Shown here: positions 5,748 through 5,847 of the stretch, piece by piece
Layout: every line of letters starts with the position of its first letter
How positions within the stretch are numbered: position 1 is the first letter of the stretch
Source of the DNA: Actinomycetes bacterium
GTDB lineage: Bacteria; Actinomycetota; Actinomycetes; Streptosporangiales; Streptosporangiaceae
Assembly (NCBI GenBank): GCA_023425615.1
Contig: JAFACJ010000419.1
Span: 1 to 5,847 of the forward strand
Direction: 5' to 3'
DNA: 5,847 bases
Made by a program: the position numbers and the translations under genes
The notes under the pieces: model-generated
What the model was told of the DNA's origin: nothing
Databases searched by the model: none
The model's input: only the letters and a program-made list of their open reading frames with translations

Positions 5748-5847
5748 TCCAGGCCCCGAAACCGCCCAAGCCCAGAACCGTCCAGGCCCCGGAACCACCC
5801 AATCCCGGGCGCACCCACCGACCCGCAGCGGACGCCCAAGCCCAGAA
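5748..5847. repeat. C-rich degenerate tandem repeat
   Basis: Two 33-nt units start with TCCAGGCCCCG (5748-5780 and 5781-5813) and agree at roughly three quarters of positions. The 14-mer GCCCAAGCCCAGAA occurs at 5764-5777 and again at 5834-5847, ending exactly at the window edge. The strand is very poor in T. I see no gene; the repeat may continue beyond the window. Confidence 0.55.

Noticed and set aside
4018..5814. 598-codon open frame on the minus strand opposite the second part of dnaE
   Set aside because: Same codon-bias shadow; its composition is low-complexity and it runs across the dnaE terminator.

Overview
The window is high-GC DNA with near-complete G/C preference at third codon positions. 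Together with an Xre/DUF5753 regulator beside a DUF397 gene and an actinobacterial DnaE1-type polymerase, this points to a filamentous actinomycete (Streptomyces / Streptosporangiales-like). The exact genus cannot be fixed from sequence alone. All supported genes lie on the + strand.

Layout: (1) 1-517 has no confident gene. It holds one weak small ORF, an AT-rich stretch, two perfect 12-bp palindromes and a possible promoter. (2) 518-1383 is a helix-turn-helix (Xre) DUF5753 regulator broken by a -1 frameshift near 829. (3) 1314-1502 is an intact 62-codon DUF397 gene overlapping the regulator's 3' end. (4) 1500 to about 1650 is a decayed second DUF397 copy, colinear with the first at an offset of 204 bp. 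(5) Around 1637-1674 there is a hairpin, followed by non-coding DNA. (6) 1844-1957 holds repeated TGTGGAT-containing elements, including a perfect DnaA-box 9-mer. (7) 2032-5622 is dnaE, the replicative DNA polymerase III alpha subunit, 1196 aa and complete, with an intact PHP metal site, the catalytic aspartate triad, a clamp-binding motif and an OB fold. (8) 5698-5725 is a strong hairpin terminator, followed by C-rich repetitive sequence to the window end.

Functionally there are two unrelated units. One is a degenerating Xre/DUF397 regulatory pair, a lineage-expanded family in actinomycetes related to the WhiJ/BldB-type developmental regulators. The other is the housekeeping dnaE gene with its own upstream region. 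I see no clear new multi-gene system. The points most worth a second look are the DnaA-box-like repeats in front of dnaE, the frameshift with an ATGA restart in the regulator, the DUF397 duplication, and a marked CTG-to-CTC leucine codon shift along dnaE.
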